Positions 1 to 8,533 of a stretch of 64,000 nucleotides of DNA are shown here, piece after piece. This DNA is from Rhizobium sp. WYJ-E13 (lineage in GTDB: Bacteria; Pseudomonadota; Alphaproteobacteria; Rhizobiales; Rhizobiaceae). Position 1 is the stretch's first letter. Each line of letters opens with the position of its first letter. A program made the translations under genes and the position numbers. The stretch lies in NCBI RefSeq assembly GCF_018987265.1, contig NZ_CP076854.1:806001-870000 (forward strand), read 5' to 3'. The notes under the pieces were generated by a model. That model worked only from the letters and a program-made list of their open reading frames with translations. It made no database searches and was not told the origin of the DNA.

Positions 1-7
1 GCGACTG

Positions 8-40
8 TCAGCCGGAAGACTGCGGAAGTCTTTCGGCTGA
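8..40. repeat. Inverted repeat at the window edge, possible terminator
   Basis: Two 14-nt arms at 8-21 and 27-40 pair with a single G-T mismatch around a 5-nt loop. No run of T follows on either strand, so this is a stable stem-loop, possibly the terminator of a gene left of the window. Nothing else supportable is visible in bases 1-160. Confidence 0.4.
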
Positions 41-160
41 AGCCCGCCACGTCTGCGCAAGCACCATGTAATACTGCGATGCTCACCCCAATACTGCCGG
101 TTGCACTTTCCGGGCCGAACGTCTGGTTGCGACACAGCCAGACCAGGCTGGTGAGTGACC

Positions 161-793
161 TCAATTAGGCTTGTGGGCGACGGCGATCATTGATTTTGCG
201 AGAAGCGAAATTCGTCCGACATATTCGAAATCAACACTCTCAAATCCTGTATCCAGCAGAAGGGTCTTAAGAGTTTCCGGAGACCAGAATTTGATGTGCC
301 CATGATCCTTGAGGGGCATGTGGTGATTGTCCATCCTGCCGGTTAGCGCCAGTGCCAGATTCTTCCAGTAGCCATGAAATGGCGTCGATACGACGGCTAT
401 CCCCCCAGGTTTAACCAGATCAAACATGGTCGATGAAAAAGTCCTGGGATCGTAGACGTGTTCCACGACCTCAAGGCTGATGACAGCGTCGAAGGTTCCG
501 TATCGGTCGGCAAGATCGTCGTAGGCAGATCCGATTTCCAACGAAAGATCTGGATAGGCGAAATTTGCCTTCGCTATGCCGTCTCGTGACGGATCGACCC
601 CGGCAACTTCATAGCCCTTGTCAGAAAGCAGGGCTGCGGCGCCTCCAGTACCACAACCTAGGTCGAAAACTGTTGTTTCGTCGACTGCCTGGAAATTATC
701 CCCAAGTACATCGACAACTGTCGGCATAAGATAGTTGTGGGCTGTGGCGGGTTTCGAATGAACATAGGTGCTGGCGTTAAGGTCGACAGACAT
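161..793 (-). CDS. Class I SAM-dependent methyltransferase
   Basis: Predicted 210-aa cytosolic methyltransferase of the UbiG/Methyltransf_11-like class. The SAM-binding motif I (DLGCGTGG, residues 44-51), the acidic residue ending strand 2 (GVDPS, about 66-70) and the motif IV/post-IV segment (SLEVVEHVYDP, about 106-116) are all present in order. The frame is open to 910, but the ATG at 793 is preceded by a near-perfect AAGGAGGG ribosome-binding site 5 nt away, and the upstream part looks non-coding, so I start there. The substrate cannot be told: small metabolites, quinones and surface-glycan precursors are all methylated by this class. It is monocistronic, convergent with nothing visible, and separated by about 220 nt from the regulator gene to its right. 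Confidence 0.8.
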   Translation of the reverse strand: MSVDLNASTYVHSKPATAHNYLMPTVVDVLGDNFQAVDETTVFDLGCGTGGAAALLSDKGYEVAGVDPSRDGIAKANFAYPDLSLEIGSAYDDLADRYGTFDAVISLEVVEHVYDPRTFSSTMFDLVKPGGIAVVSTPFHGYWKNLALALTGRMDNHHMPLKDHGHIKFWSPETLKTLLLDTGFESVDFEYVGRISLLAKSMIAVAHKPN

Positions 794-1014
794 ATTCCCT
801 CCTTGACCGTAGTCACAGGCAACCATCGTAGCGACCAGTTGGACTGGAGTTTGATCGCAGTGTGTTGTTAATGTGATTTTGAAAGCCAGATCGTGACATC
901 TGTTCTTCACGGGACATTGGGTTGTCGAACAACGTGGCTCCAGGCAATCACAATCAAAGGTGAGCGCCGCCGAGACCCTTCAGTTCGCCGACGCTTGGAG
1001 CCTGCGTTTTGACA

Positions 1015-1962
1015 CTACACAATCGCCGGCGACAAACCGCAATCAGCACGAAAAGCCTTGAAGGCGCTGAGCGCGCGTAGCGAACGTCCATCATCGATGG
1101 CTGCAAGATCGAGAATGACCGCATTGGCGATCGTCATCGGAACGACGAGCGACTGGGATTCACCCGCTTCACCGCGTGAAACCGAAATTTGGCAATCGGG
1201 CACAGGATCGAAGCGCGCGCTGAGCAGATCGGTGAGCGCCAAGACTTTGGCGCCTCGCGCGGCCGCGATCTTCCTGATCTGGTGGATAAGCGGTGAAGCG
1301 TTACGGAAGGCGAGCAGCCAGACGACATCACCAGGTCCCAACGTTGCCAGTGCTTCGGCGATCAGATGCATCTGGCTTGCTAGATCGACCGATGGATAGC
1401 CGGAGCGATTGAGCCTCAGGGCAATCAGCGAGGAGAGGGCGGCAGAGTGGCCGCGTCCGAAGACGAGGACGCGACGGCTATCGCGCAGGATCTCCGAAAA
1501 TCCTCTGACATTGGCATCGGCGACGGCGTTTCGCACCTGCTGGAGTGCGGCAATCTCGCTGTCGAGTACGGAAGAGAGTGCGCCGCCTTCTTCCGCCCGG
1601 ACGAGGCGCGCGGCCATGCGAGCCGCCGGGCTTTCAAAATCGCCGCCGCCTTCGATGAGGTTTGCCTGCAGGAAGGTCCGGAATTCAGGATAACCCTTGA
1701 AACCGAGACGGCGTGCAAGCCGCACGGCCGAAGCGGGATGCACGCCAGCACGGAAGGAGACGGCCTTGCCGTTCTCCATTGCCGCGCGGATCGGATCCTG
1801 CATCATCACATCGAGAAGGCGGGTATCGGCCTCGGTCAGCTTTGTCGAGTTGCGGCTGATAAGATCGCCGAGACGCTGCGGAATTTCGTTCTGTCTTTCC
1901 ATTGCATCACTTCTTGCGGCGCTGCTTGCGAACCTGACCTTGCCCGCGGCTTCTAAATTCAA
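1015..1962 (-). CDS. MurR/RpiR family transcriptional regulator
   Basis: A 315-aa regulator with an N-terminal RpiR-type helix-turn-helix (roughly residues 25-100) and a C-terminal SIS sugar-phosphate-binding domain (from about 160, including [12 protein letters not shown]). Such proteins sense phosphosugars and control adjacent transport operons. It is the last gene of the ugp-like operon. A TTG start at 1962 overlaps the stop of the ATPase gene as TTGA and has GGAGA just upstream, suggesting translational coupling. An alternative ATG lies at 1902 ([11 protein letters not shown]) with a weaker site. By family and position it probably regulates glycerophosphodiester/sugar-phosphate uptake; the effector is unknown. 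Confidence 0.8.
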   Translation of the reverse strand: MNLEAAGKVRFASSAARSDAMERQNEIPQRLGDLISRNSTKLTEADTRLLDVMMQDPIRAAMENGKAVSFRAGVHPASAVRLARRLGFKGYPEFRTFLQANLIEGGGDFESPAARMAARLVRAEEGGALSSVLDSEIAALQQVRNAVADANVRGFSEILRDSRRVLVFGRGHSAALSSLIALRLNRSGYPSVDLASQMHLIAEALATLGPGDVVWLLAFRNASPLIHQIRKIAAARGAKVLALTDLLSARFDPVPDCQISVSRGEAGESQSLVVPMTIANAVILDLAAIDDGRSLRALSAFKAFRADCGLSPAIV

Positions 1963-2999
1963 CGATCTCCGGATGAAAGATCGACGCGGCTCCCGCTCTG
2001 GTTATCGAAAAACACCGCCTGGTCAAGGTCGCACATGACCCAGAAATTGTCGGCATGGCGCGGCACGTCCTTGCGTGGACTGGTGAGCGTGATGCGTCCG
2101 GCCGGGCTATCGCAATGCAGTATAATATCAGAACCCGTCATCTCCGACAGCATGAGGCGGACAGGCAGGGCAGGCTTATGCGGTTTTTCGGCTGATATCG
2201 CCATGGATTCGGGCCTGAGTCCTGCCGTCAGGCCGAGCCGGCCATGCCAGTCGGGCAGATGTTCGACAGGCAGGAAATTCATTGAGGGAACGCCGAGGAA
2301 ACCGGCGACGAAACGGTTCTGCGGCTGATCGTAAATTGCTTCCGGCGTGTCGAACTGCAGCAGGTCACCGTCCTTCATGACCGCAATCCGATCGGCGAGC
2401 GAAAGCGCCTCGGTCTGATCATGCGTGACATAAACGATGGTGGCGCCGAGTTGGCGATGCAGTTCCTTGATCTCGGTGCGCATGGCGACCCGTAAAGCAT
2501 TGTCGAGGTTCGACAGCGGCTCGTCCATCAGGAATATGGAGCTGTTGCGCGCCATCGCGCGGCCCATCGCCACACGCTGGCGTTGGCCGCCGGAAAGCGC
2601 GCCCGGCTTTCGGTCAAGATAGGGTTCGAGCTGGAGCGTCTTGGCCACGCCTTCGGCCCGAGCATTGCGCTCGGCCTTCGGCATGCCGCGCAGTTCCAGG
2701 CCGAACGCGATATTCTCGCGCACCGTCATGTGCGGATAAAGCGCGTAGTTCTGGAAGATCATGGCGATGTCTCGGTCCTGCGGGACAAGATCATTCGCAC
2801 GCTGGCCGCCGATCTCGATATCGCCCTCTTCGCAGCGTTCCAGGCCGGCAATCAGGCGCAGCAGGGTGGACTTGCCGCAGCCTGACGGGCCGACGATGAC
2901 GATGAATTCGCCTGATCTGATATCCATGGAAACGCCGTGCAGGACTTCCGGCCCACCGGGATAGGATTTTCTGATGTCCCGAAGGGTAATGCCGCTCAT
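1959..2999 (-). CDS. ugpC: ABC transporter ATPase, UgpC/MalK type
   Basis: ATP-hydrolysing subunit (346 aa) of a CUT1 importer. Walker [10 protein letters not shown] is at 37-45, the ABC signature LSGGQRQR at about 135-142, Walker B FLMDEP at 156-161, the H-loop histidine near 193, and a C-terminal TOBE/MalK-like regulatory region follows (about 240-346). The start codon overlaps the upstream phosphodiesterase stop (ATGA) and its stop overlaps the regulator start (TTGA), so the three genes are tightly coupled. It energises the two permeases encoded further upstream in the same operon. The ugpC symbol rests on operon content, since UgpC and MalK-type ATPases are hard to tell apart by sequence alone. 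Confidence 0.85.
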   Translation of the reverse strand: MSGITLRDIRKSYPGGPEVLHGVSMDIRSGEFIVIVGPSGCGKSTLLRLIAGLERCEEGDIEIGGQRANDLVPQDRDIAMIFQNYALYPHMTVRENIAFGLELRGMPKAERNARAEGVAKTLQLEPYLDRKPGALSGGQRQRVAMGRAMARNSSIFLMDEPLSNLDNALRVAMRTEIKELHRQLGATIVYVTHDQTEALSLADRIAVMKDGDLLQFDTPEAIYDQPQNRFVAGFLGVPSMNFLPVEHLPDWHGRLGLTAGLRPESMAISAEKPHKPALPVRLMLSEMTGSDIILHCDSPAGRITLTSPRKDVPRHADNFWVMCDLDQAVFFDNQSGSRVDLSSGDR

Positions 3000-3745
3000 T
3001 GCGCGGTCTCCGCTTCGAGGCGATTGCGAATGGCGATGGCAAGACTTGGCCGGTCTGTCGTGAAGACCTTGACGCCGAGCGCCAGCACCTTTTCGATCTG
3101 CCGGGGCGAATGGGCAGCCCAGCAGCCGAAATCGAGGCCGGCGGCCGTGACCTCGGCCATCAGCGCGGAATCGGCTGTATCCACGTGGACGCCGATTTCG
3201 CGGATCTGATGCGCCTTCGCGACTTCGATCACCGCAATGGTTCCAAGCTGACGCAGCACCGGCGGGCTGACGAGCCAGAGTTTTGGCCGGCCAGTAGCGG
3301 CGGAAAGAGCATCCAGCGACTCGACCAGAAAGGAGGAGAAGATCGTCTTTTCGAGCATGCCGTGGCGCGCCAGCGTCTCGACGACGCGGGGCACGAAATT
3401 CTCATAGGGACGGCCATCGGCGCCAGGCTTGATCTCGCAGCGAAAATCCACGGAACTATCGGCGTAGATGGCGCAGAGATCCACAAGCGAGATCGGATGT
3501 CCGCCGGCGCCATAGTTGATGATGGCCGCGCGAACCTCTGCCTCGCTCATGGTGGCGATTGCGCCGCTGCGATCCGTCGTGCTGTCCAGCATTGCGTCGT
3601 GATGGACCATGATTGCACCATCTGCTGTGGGATGGACATCGAACTCCACCTCTTCCAGCGGCATTCTTGCTGTAGCCGCAAAGCCTTGCGGCGTGCTGTC
3701 GCCGAACTCGAGAGTGCCGCCGCGGTGCGAAGCGATTCGTGTCAT
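2996..3745 (-). CDS. ugpQ: Glycerophosphodiester phosphodiesterase
   Basis: Cytosolic GDPD-family enzyme of 249 aa that hydrolyses glycerophosphodiesters to sn-glycerol-3-phosphate and an alcohol. The family's catalytic pattern is visible: HRG near the N terminus (residues 7-9), the metal-binding E and D of EFDV about 30 residues later, and VHHD shortly after. A GTG at 3766 could add seven residues, but the ATG at 3745 has AGAAGGA about 10 nt upstream and places the HRG motif at the usual distance from the N terminus. The gene sits between the permease and ATPase genes of the transporter, like ugpQ in enteric ugp operons, which supports imported glycerophosphodiesters as substrate. Confidence 0.85.
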   Translation of the reverse strand: MTRIASHRGGTLEFGDSTPQGFAATARMPLEEVEFDVHPTADGAIMVHHDAMLDSTTDRSGAIATMSEAEVRAAIINYGAGGHPISLVDLCAIYADSSVDFRCEIKPGADGRPYENFVPRVVETLARHGMLEKTIFSSFLVESLDALSAATGRPKLWLVSPPVLRQLGTIAVIEVAKAHQIREIGVHVDTADSALMAEVTAAGLDFGCWAAHSPRQIEKVLALGVKVFTTDRPSLAIAIRNRLEAETAQ

Positions 3746-3769
3746 TCTATGCTTGTCCTTCTTCACGAT

Positions 3770-4579
3770 TTATTTGACCGCGCCGAGCGTGATGCCGCGC
3801 ACGAGATGGCGCTCGACCAGCAGGAAGCCGAGCAGCACGGGCAGCATGCTGAGGGTGCAGGCGGCCATGACGAGTGGCCAGTCGACGAGGCCCTCACCAG
3901 GATTGATGCGGTAGAGGCGGGCAAGGCCGATCTGCAGCGTGTAGAGGTCTTCCCTGCCGACGGCAACAAGCGGCCAGATGTAGTTGTTCCACTCCGTGAT
4001 GAAGATGTAGAGGCCCATCGAGAAGATGGCGGGCCGGGCGATTGGTACGATCACCCGCCACAACACCTGTAGCGGCGTTGCGCCATCCATATAGGCTGCT
4101 TCATCCAGCGCCTTCGGAATGCCCTTGATGTACTGGCGCAGGAAGAAGGCGGCAAAACCATTCGAAATCGCCGGCAGGATGAGGCCGGCATAGGTATCGA
4201 GCAGGCCCGCCTTGGCGAGCGTCAGATAGTTGGGGATCAGACTGATATGGCTCGGGATCATCAACGTGGCGACCGTTGCCCCGAAGAGAAGGTTGCCGCC
4301 GCGGAACTGGTAACGGGCAAAGGCGAAGGCCGCCATTGTCGCGACCGTGATGCCGAGCAGCGTCACAAGCCCCGAGACGATGATGCTGTTCATGAGATAA
4401 CGGGCGAAATTATATTCGGCGACGGCACGGACGTAGTTGTCCAACGTGAACTCGTATTGGCCTGTATAATAGGACTGCGCCGTCTCGAAGGACATCCAGA
4501 TGGAATAGAGCACCGGCGACAGGAAGATCAGCCCCGCAAAAAGCGCGAGACTGGTAACGATCGGGTTCTCAAGCTTCAT
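3770..4579 (-). CDS. ugpE: ABC transporter permease, UgpE type
   Basis: Inner-membrane subunit (269 aa) of a CUT1 importer with six predicted membrane segments. The cytoplasmic EAA loop that contacts the ATPase is clear (EAAYMDGATP followed by LWRVIVPIARP). The start overlaps the end of the preceding permease gene by 11 nt and has a good GGAGGG site. It pairs with the 4569-5438 permease to form the channel. Gene order (binding protein, UgpA, UgpE, GDPD, UgpC) matches glycerol-3-phosphate/glycerophosphodiester systems. Confidence 0.85.
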   Translation of the reverse strand: MKLENPIVTSLALFAGLIFLSPVLYSIWMSFETAQSYYTGQYEFTLDNYVRAVAEYNFARYLMNSIIVSGLVTLLGITVATMAAFAFARYQFRGGNLLFGATVATLMIPSHISLIPNYLTLAKAGLLDTYAGLILPAISNGFAAFFLRQYIKGIPKALDEAAYMDGATPLQVLWRVIVPIARPAIFSMGLYIFITEWNNYIWPLVAVGREDLYTLQIGLARLYRINPGEGLVDWPLVMAACTLSMLPVLLGFLLVERHLVRGITLGAVK

Positions 4580-5438
4580 AATGGACCCTCCGGCCGATGA
4601 CGAAGGATTTGATCAGCGCCAACACGATGAGGAAGATGAAGAGCAGGACGGCGAGCGCCGAACCTCTACCGATATCAAAGAGGGTGAAACCCACGCGGTA
4701 GAGCAGGTTGACGAGCATGTCGGTAGCACCCGCAGGGCCGCCATGGGTCATGATGTTGACGATGGTGAAGACCTGGAATGCCTCGATGACGGAAATCACC
4801 AGCAGGAAATAGGTGGTCGGCATCACGAGCGGCACGGTGACTCGCCGGAACACATGGAAACGCCGTCCGCCGTCGACGGAAGCAGCATCATAGAGTTCCT
4901 GCGGTACAGCCTGCAGGCCGGCAATATAGATGACGATATCGTAGCCGAGTTGTTTCCACGTATTGACTGTTATCAGTACCCAGAGGGCGAGCTGCGGATC
5001 TTGCAGCCATTGCACCTTGCCGAGACCGAGTGAGGTCAGTGCGGCATTGACCATGCCGTAGTCGGTGGCAAAGACCCAGGAGAAAACGACGGCGATCGAG
5101 ACTGTAGACGTGACCGACGGAAGAAAGAGTGCGCCGCGCAGGAGCCGCGAGGGCAATGTCTCACGGACGAGATAGCTTGCAACGGCAAGAGCCAGTGCCA
5201 GCCGTATCGGCACCGAAATCAGCGCGAAGATCGCCGTGACCTGAAGTGAATTCCAGAAATCTCGCGAATTCAGCAACAGGCGATAATTCTCGAAGCCGAC
5301 GAAGGGCATGGTCGGCGACAGGAAGTCCCAATGCCGCAAGCTAAGGTTCACGCTGGTGATGACGGGGATATAGGTGAAGACCGTGATGAAGATGATCAGC
5401 GGTGCAACGAGAAGATAGGGTGTGAGTTTGTGCAGCAT
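4569..5438 (-). CDS. ugpA: ABC transporter permease, UgpA type
   Basis: The 289-aa partner permease of the ugp-like importer. It has an N-terminal membrane anchor (LLVAPLIIFITVFTYIP), five further hydrophobic segments and an EAA loop (DAASVDGGRRFHVFRRVTVP). It lies 61 nt downstream of the binding-protein gene and overlaps the next permease gene, so it belongs to the same transcript. The ribosome-binding site is weak, which would fit lower synthesis than the binding protein. The family assignment is secure; the exact substrate is inferred from the operon. Confidence 0.85.
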   Translation of the reverse strand: MLHKLTPYLLVAPLIIFITVFTYIPVITSVNLSLRHWDFLSPTMPFVGFENYRLLLNSRDFWNSLQVTAIFALISVPIRLALALAVASYLVRETLPSRLLRGALFLPSVTSTVSIAVVFSWVFATDYGMVNAALTSLGLGKVQWLQDPQLALWVLITVNTWKQLGYDIVIYIAGLQAVPQELYDAASVDGGRRFHVFRRVTVPLVMPTTYFLLVISVIEAFQVFTIVNIMTHGGPAGATDMLVNLLYRVGFTLFDIGRGSALAVLLFIFLIVLALIKSFVIGRRVHYEA

Positions 5439-5499
5439 GGGACCGAAACAGTTGAGACGACGAGCCGTTCAAGGCCGTCGTCTTGCTGAAGTGAGAGGC

Positions 5500-6759
5500 T
5501 CAGTTGCTGGAGCGCTTGGCTTCTTCGCGCGTCTGCGCGGCAAAGTCCTTCATCGTCTCGGTGACATCGCGCTGGCCGAGCGCCATGGCTTCCCACATCT
5601 TGTATTCGGTCGTCCGCATCCAGGTAACGACGGGAGGACGGGCACGGCCATGAGCGAAATCGAGCTGCTTGATGGCAACATCGATGCCCTGCTTCTTGGC
5701 AAGCGCTTCGGCGGCAACTGGCTGTGTCGCGCTCTTCTTGTTGATCGGCAGGTAGCCGGTTGCGGCAAACCAGATCGCATTAGCTTCCGGCGAGGCGGCA
5801 TAGCTGATGAACTTGTAGGCGGCGTCCTGAACGTCCTTTTGCGAAGTCGCGAGAATGCCGATACCGGCGCCGCCGATCGGAACTGAGCAGACCTTGTTGC
5901 AGGGCATCGGACGCACTTGGAGCTTGTCGCCGAGCGCCTTCTTGGCGCCGCCGTAATCGCCCGTGGAATTCAGAGAGATACCGACCTTGCCGGCGAAGAA
6001 GGCATCACGGCCGACATCTTCATCGGTGACGCCGTCCGGAGAGGCAACCTTCTGGTCATGCACGAGCGAGGCCATCCACTGATAGGCTTCGATCGTGTTC
6101 GGCGAGTCGAGCAGGATATCGTTGGTCTTGGAATTGATCAGTTCGCTGTCATTGGACATCACGAGACCCCAGCGGGCGAACTGGCCGGGGGCCGCGATAC
6201 CGGTGATGCCTTCCGAGCCGAGCTTCTCGGTGATTGTCTTCGAAACGGCAAGAATATCTGCGAAAGTCTTCAGCGACGGCTCCGTCGTGAAGCCGGCGCG
6301 CGCAAGGATGTCCTTGTTGTAGTAGAGGACAGGCGTGGAGGAGTTGAACGGTACGATGTAGTTCTTGCCGTTATAGACGCCGACTTCACGCGCATAGTCG
6401 TAAAGGTCGTCCTTCAGCGGGTCGGCGTTGAAATAGGGCGTGAGATCGATCAGGGCGCCGCGGTCGGCGAAGAGACCATAGCGGGTGACTTCCATGATGA
6501 CGGCATCAGGCCCACGTTTGGCGGGAATGGCGGCCTGCAGTTTGGCAACAATATCATTATAATCGCCGACGAACTCGCCGTCGATATGAATACCGGGATT
6601 GGCGGCTTCGAAATTGGCGATGATCTTGTTGAGCGCCTCGCCTGAGGATTTGCTGAAGCTGTGCCAGAACTTCACCGTCGTATCGGCATGTGCCGAACCG
6701 ACCATCGACATCAGGGCGACAACGCCGGCTGCGACTGTGTTCTGCAATTTAACTAACAT
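5500..6759 (-). CDS. ugpB: ABC transporter substrate-binding protein, UgpB-like
   Basis: Periplasmic binding protein (419 aa, SBP_bac_8 type) with a Sec signal peptide (cleavage after AHA, about residue 25). The mature start (VKFWHSFSKSSGEAL) and the PFNSSTPVLYYNK segment resemble UgpB, the sn-glycerol-3-phosphate / glycerophosphocholine binding protein. An AGGAG site lies 6 nt before the ATG. It is the first gene of the minus-strand operon running to 1015 and follows a four-unit Pho-box array, consistent with induction by phosphate starvation. Other CUT1 substrates cannot be excluded by sequence alone, but GDPD in the operon and the Pho boxes both point to glycerophosphodiesters. Confidence 0.85.
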   Translation of the reverse strand: MLVKLQNTVAAGVVALMSMVGSAHADTTVKFWHSFSKSSGEALNKIIANFEAANPGIHIDGEFVGDYNDIVAKLQAAIPAKRGPDAVIMEVTRYGLFADRGALIDLTPYFNADPLKDDLYDYAREVGVYNGKNYIVPFNSSTPVLYYNKDILARAGFTTEPSLKTFADILAVSKTITEKLGSEGITGIAAPGQFARWGLVMSNDSELINSKTNDILLDSPNTIEAYQWMASLVHDQKVASPDGVTDEDVGRDAFFAGKVGISLNSTGDYGGAKKALGDKLQVRPMPCNKVCSVPIGGAGIGILATSQKDVQDAAYKFISYAASPEANAIWFAATGYLPINKKSATQPVAAEALAKKQGIDVAIKQLDFAHGRARPPVVTWMRTTEYKMWEAMALGQRDVTETMKDFAAQTREEAKRSSN

Positions 6760-6817
6760 ATTTTTCTCCTCTGCAAAAAAAATTGCATTCCGTTTTGGCA
6801 GGGATTACCGCGCGCAG

Positions 6818-6857
6818 GAGACAGTTTCTTGAAAGCCGTATGAAGTTTTGGTGACAA
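6818..6857 (-). promoter_or_regulatory. Tandem Pho boxes upstream of the ugp-like operon
   Basis: Read on the minus strand, four 7-mers follow one another at exactly 11-bp spacing: TTGTCAC, ACTTCAT, CTTTCAA, CTGTCTC. The PhoB half-site consensus is CTGTCAT/C repeated every 11 bp, so this is two adjacent, imperfect Pho boxes. A possible -10 (TAATCC, 6802-6807) lies 10 bp beyond the last unit, the usual arrangement for PhoB-activated promoters lacking a -35. The ATG is at 6759. The rest of 6858-7026 shows nothing I can assign. Confidence 0.6.
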
Positions 6858-7026
6858 AAGAGGTCGCGCAAACGACTTGAATCCACCGTGCTGGAACGCC
6901 CGTCTGCGGCAATATTCTACGATGACGCCGCACGCATAAGTACCTATGTCTTAAAAAGACAACCAAAGCGGATTCAGATCATTTCAGCATAAGTTGCATT
7001 ATTTGTGAATTTACTGGTTACCAAAC

Positions 7027-7030
7027 CTAG
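7027..7030. repeat. Left target-site duplication (CTAG)
   Basis: CTAG directly abuts the left inverted repeat and is repeated at 8461-8464. The perfect duplication indicates a simple, probably recent, transposition event. Confidence 0.85.
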
Positions 7031-7094
7031 TACTACAGTTGCGGTTTACCGGAAGTCATGATTCACTTCCCGCATTTGGCGGGAGGGAAGTTCA

Positions 7095-8282
7095 ATGTCG
7101 GTTGCGGGTTGGTCCGGGTCGGTTCTGGCGTGGCATCGTGAGCTCGATGCCTTGAAGGTGCGGTTGGGCTCGGTCTTTGGTCGCCGAGAATTGCGCGCAT
7201 CGTGCGGTGCCTTTCTGGATGGGTTGTTGTCGGGAGTAGAGCGCAAGACTGGCTGGCTGATGGCGGAACAGGCAGGACTGGAGCGCCCTTATCGGATGCA
7301 ATCGCTGCTGGGGCGCAGCCATTGGGATGCTGACGCATTGCGCGATACGGTTCGCGCTTATGCAATAGAGTCTCTCGGTGACGCGGACGGCGTTCTTGTG
7401 GTCGATGAGACCGGCTTCCTGAAGAAAGGCGCCCATTCAGTCGGTGTCGCACGACAATATTCCGGCACGGCCGGCCGGATCGAGAACTGTCAGATCGGTG
7501 TTTTCCTTGCCTATGCAAGCCGCTACGGTCAGACCCTGATCGATCGGCAACTTTATCTACCGAAGGAGTGGGCCGAGGATGAAGCCCGCCGTGCTTCGGC
7601 TCACGTCCCCCAGTCCCAAGCCTTCGCGACCAAACCGGCCATTGCAGCCAAGCTCATTGCCGATGCGCTGGATGCCGGCGTGCCTTGTGCCTGGGTATTG
7701 GCGGATGCGCTTTATGGTTCGGATTCCAAGCTGCGCCGGATGCTGGAAAGCCGTGGCCAGCCTTATGTTCTGGCAGTGCGCTCCAATCAATGCCTGCGCT
7801 TTGTGCGTGAGCAAGGGATCGAGCAGACCGATCCCGAAACGATGGCTGATGAGTTGAAACCGGAGGTTTGGCAGAGCCATGCAGCAGGCGAAGGTGCCAA
7901 GGGTCTTCGGCTTTATGATTGGGCCCGTATTCCTCTCAGCTCTCGCCCGGATCCACAATGGGAGCGCTGGCTTCTGATCCGGCGCAGCCGACGCGAACCC
8001 GATGCGCGCGCCTATTACTTTGTCTTTGCGCCCGCCGGTACCGAATTGAGCGAATTGGCGGGCGCTGCCGGGCTGCGTTGGACCGTGGAAGAATGCTTCC
8101 AGCGTGCGAAGGACGATCTCGGCCTGGATCATTGCGAAGCGCGATCCTGGCATGCTTGGAAGCGGCACATGACGCTCGTCATGGCAGCCGCTGCATTCCT
8201 CGCCAAACTCGGCGCCGATCTACGCCGCACCGCTGCTGGCAAACCGAACGAAACGAGTCCAAACCCGCCAATCGCCGCCTGA
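7095..8282 (+). CDS. IS701-family DDE transposase
   Basis: A 395-aa transposase. Candidate catalytic acids are D104 (VVDETGF), D204 (VLADALYGSD) and E332 (RWTVEECFQRAKDDLGLD), the DDE layout of IS701-like enzymes. A strong GGGAGGGA site precedes the ATG. The frame stops at 8282, but a typical family C terminus (VAEIRYLIKRLL ... LAWSLWRRRHQA) continues in the -1 frame to a TAG at 8456-8458 inside the right inverted repeat. So the gene either carries a frameshift or makes a longer product by -1 frameshifting. I see no strong slippery heptamer. Confidence 0.9.
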   Translation: MSVAGWSGSVLAWHRELDALKVRLGSVFGRRELRASCGAFLDGLLSGVERKTGWLMAEQAGLERPYRMQSLLGRSHWDADALRDTVRAYAIESLGDADGVLVVDETGFLKKGAHSVGVARQYSGTAGRIENCQIGVFLAYASRYGQTLIDRQLYLPKEWAEDEARRASAHVPQSQAFATKPAIAAKLIADALDAGVPCAWVLADALYGSDSKLRRMLESRGQPYVLAVRSNQCLRFVREQGIEQTDPETMADELKPEVWQSHAAGEGAKGLRLYDWARIPLSSRPDPQWERWLLIRRSRREPDARAYYFVFAPAGTELSELAGAAGLRWTVEECFQRAKDDLGLDHCEARSWHAWKRHMTLVMAAAAFLAKLGADLRRTAAGKPNETSPNPPIAA

Positions 8283-8458
8283 CCAACACCATGGCCTTCG
8301 TGCCCAGCGTCGCAGAGATCCGCTATCTGATCAAACGCCTCCTGCTACAGCCCCCGATTAGAGTTCGCCTCATCTTGGCATGGTCACTCTGGCGACGCAG
8401 GCATCAAGCATCCGCAATGCTTTCTCACTACAAAGCAAGGCATCAAACGCAACTGTAG
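8283..8458 (+). pseudogene. Out-of-frame C-terminal part of the IS701 transposase
   Basis: This stretch in the -1 frame encodes about 58 residues resembling the C-terminal end of IS701 transposases, including a WSLWRRRHQASA segment. It has no start codon of its own at the right place. A single-base insertion or a two-base loss somewhere between about 8200 and 8280 would explain the break. Confidence 0.6.
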
Positions 8459-8460
8459 TA

Positions 8461-8464
8461 CTAG
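8461..8464. repeat. Right target-site duplication (CTAG)
   Basis: CTAG directly abuts the right inverted repeat and matches 7027-7030. Confidence 0.85.
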
Positions 8465-8533
8465 TAATGATTGTATTTCAATCGTAGAGATACCCAAAAA
8501 TGGCGCGCTATAATTTCACGCATTGATTGATCT

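Larger units (their letters stand above)
7031..8460 (+). mobile_element. IS701-family insertion sequence, complete
   Basis: A 1430-bp element bounded by inverted repeats. The left end reads TACTACAGTTGCGGTTT and the right end, reverse-complemented, TACTACAGTTGCGTTTG (13 bp identical, then a 1-bp offset). Both ends are flanked by CTAG (7027-7030 and 8461-8464), a 4-bp duplication matching the YTAR target preference of the IS701 family. It carries one DDE transposase gene on the plus strand. Removing the element and one CTAG restores a continuous intergenic region between the ugp-like promoter and the type I secretion genes. Confidence 0.93.
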
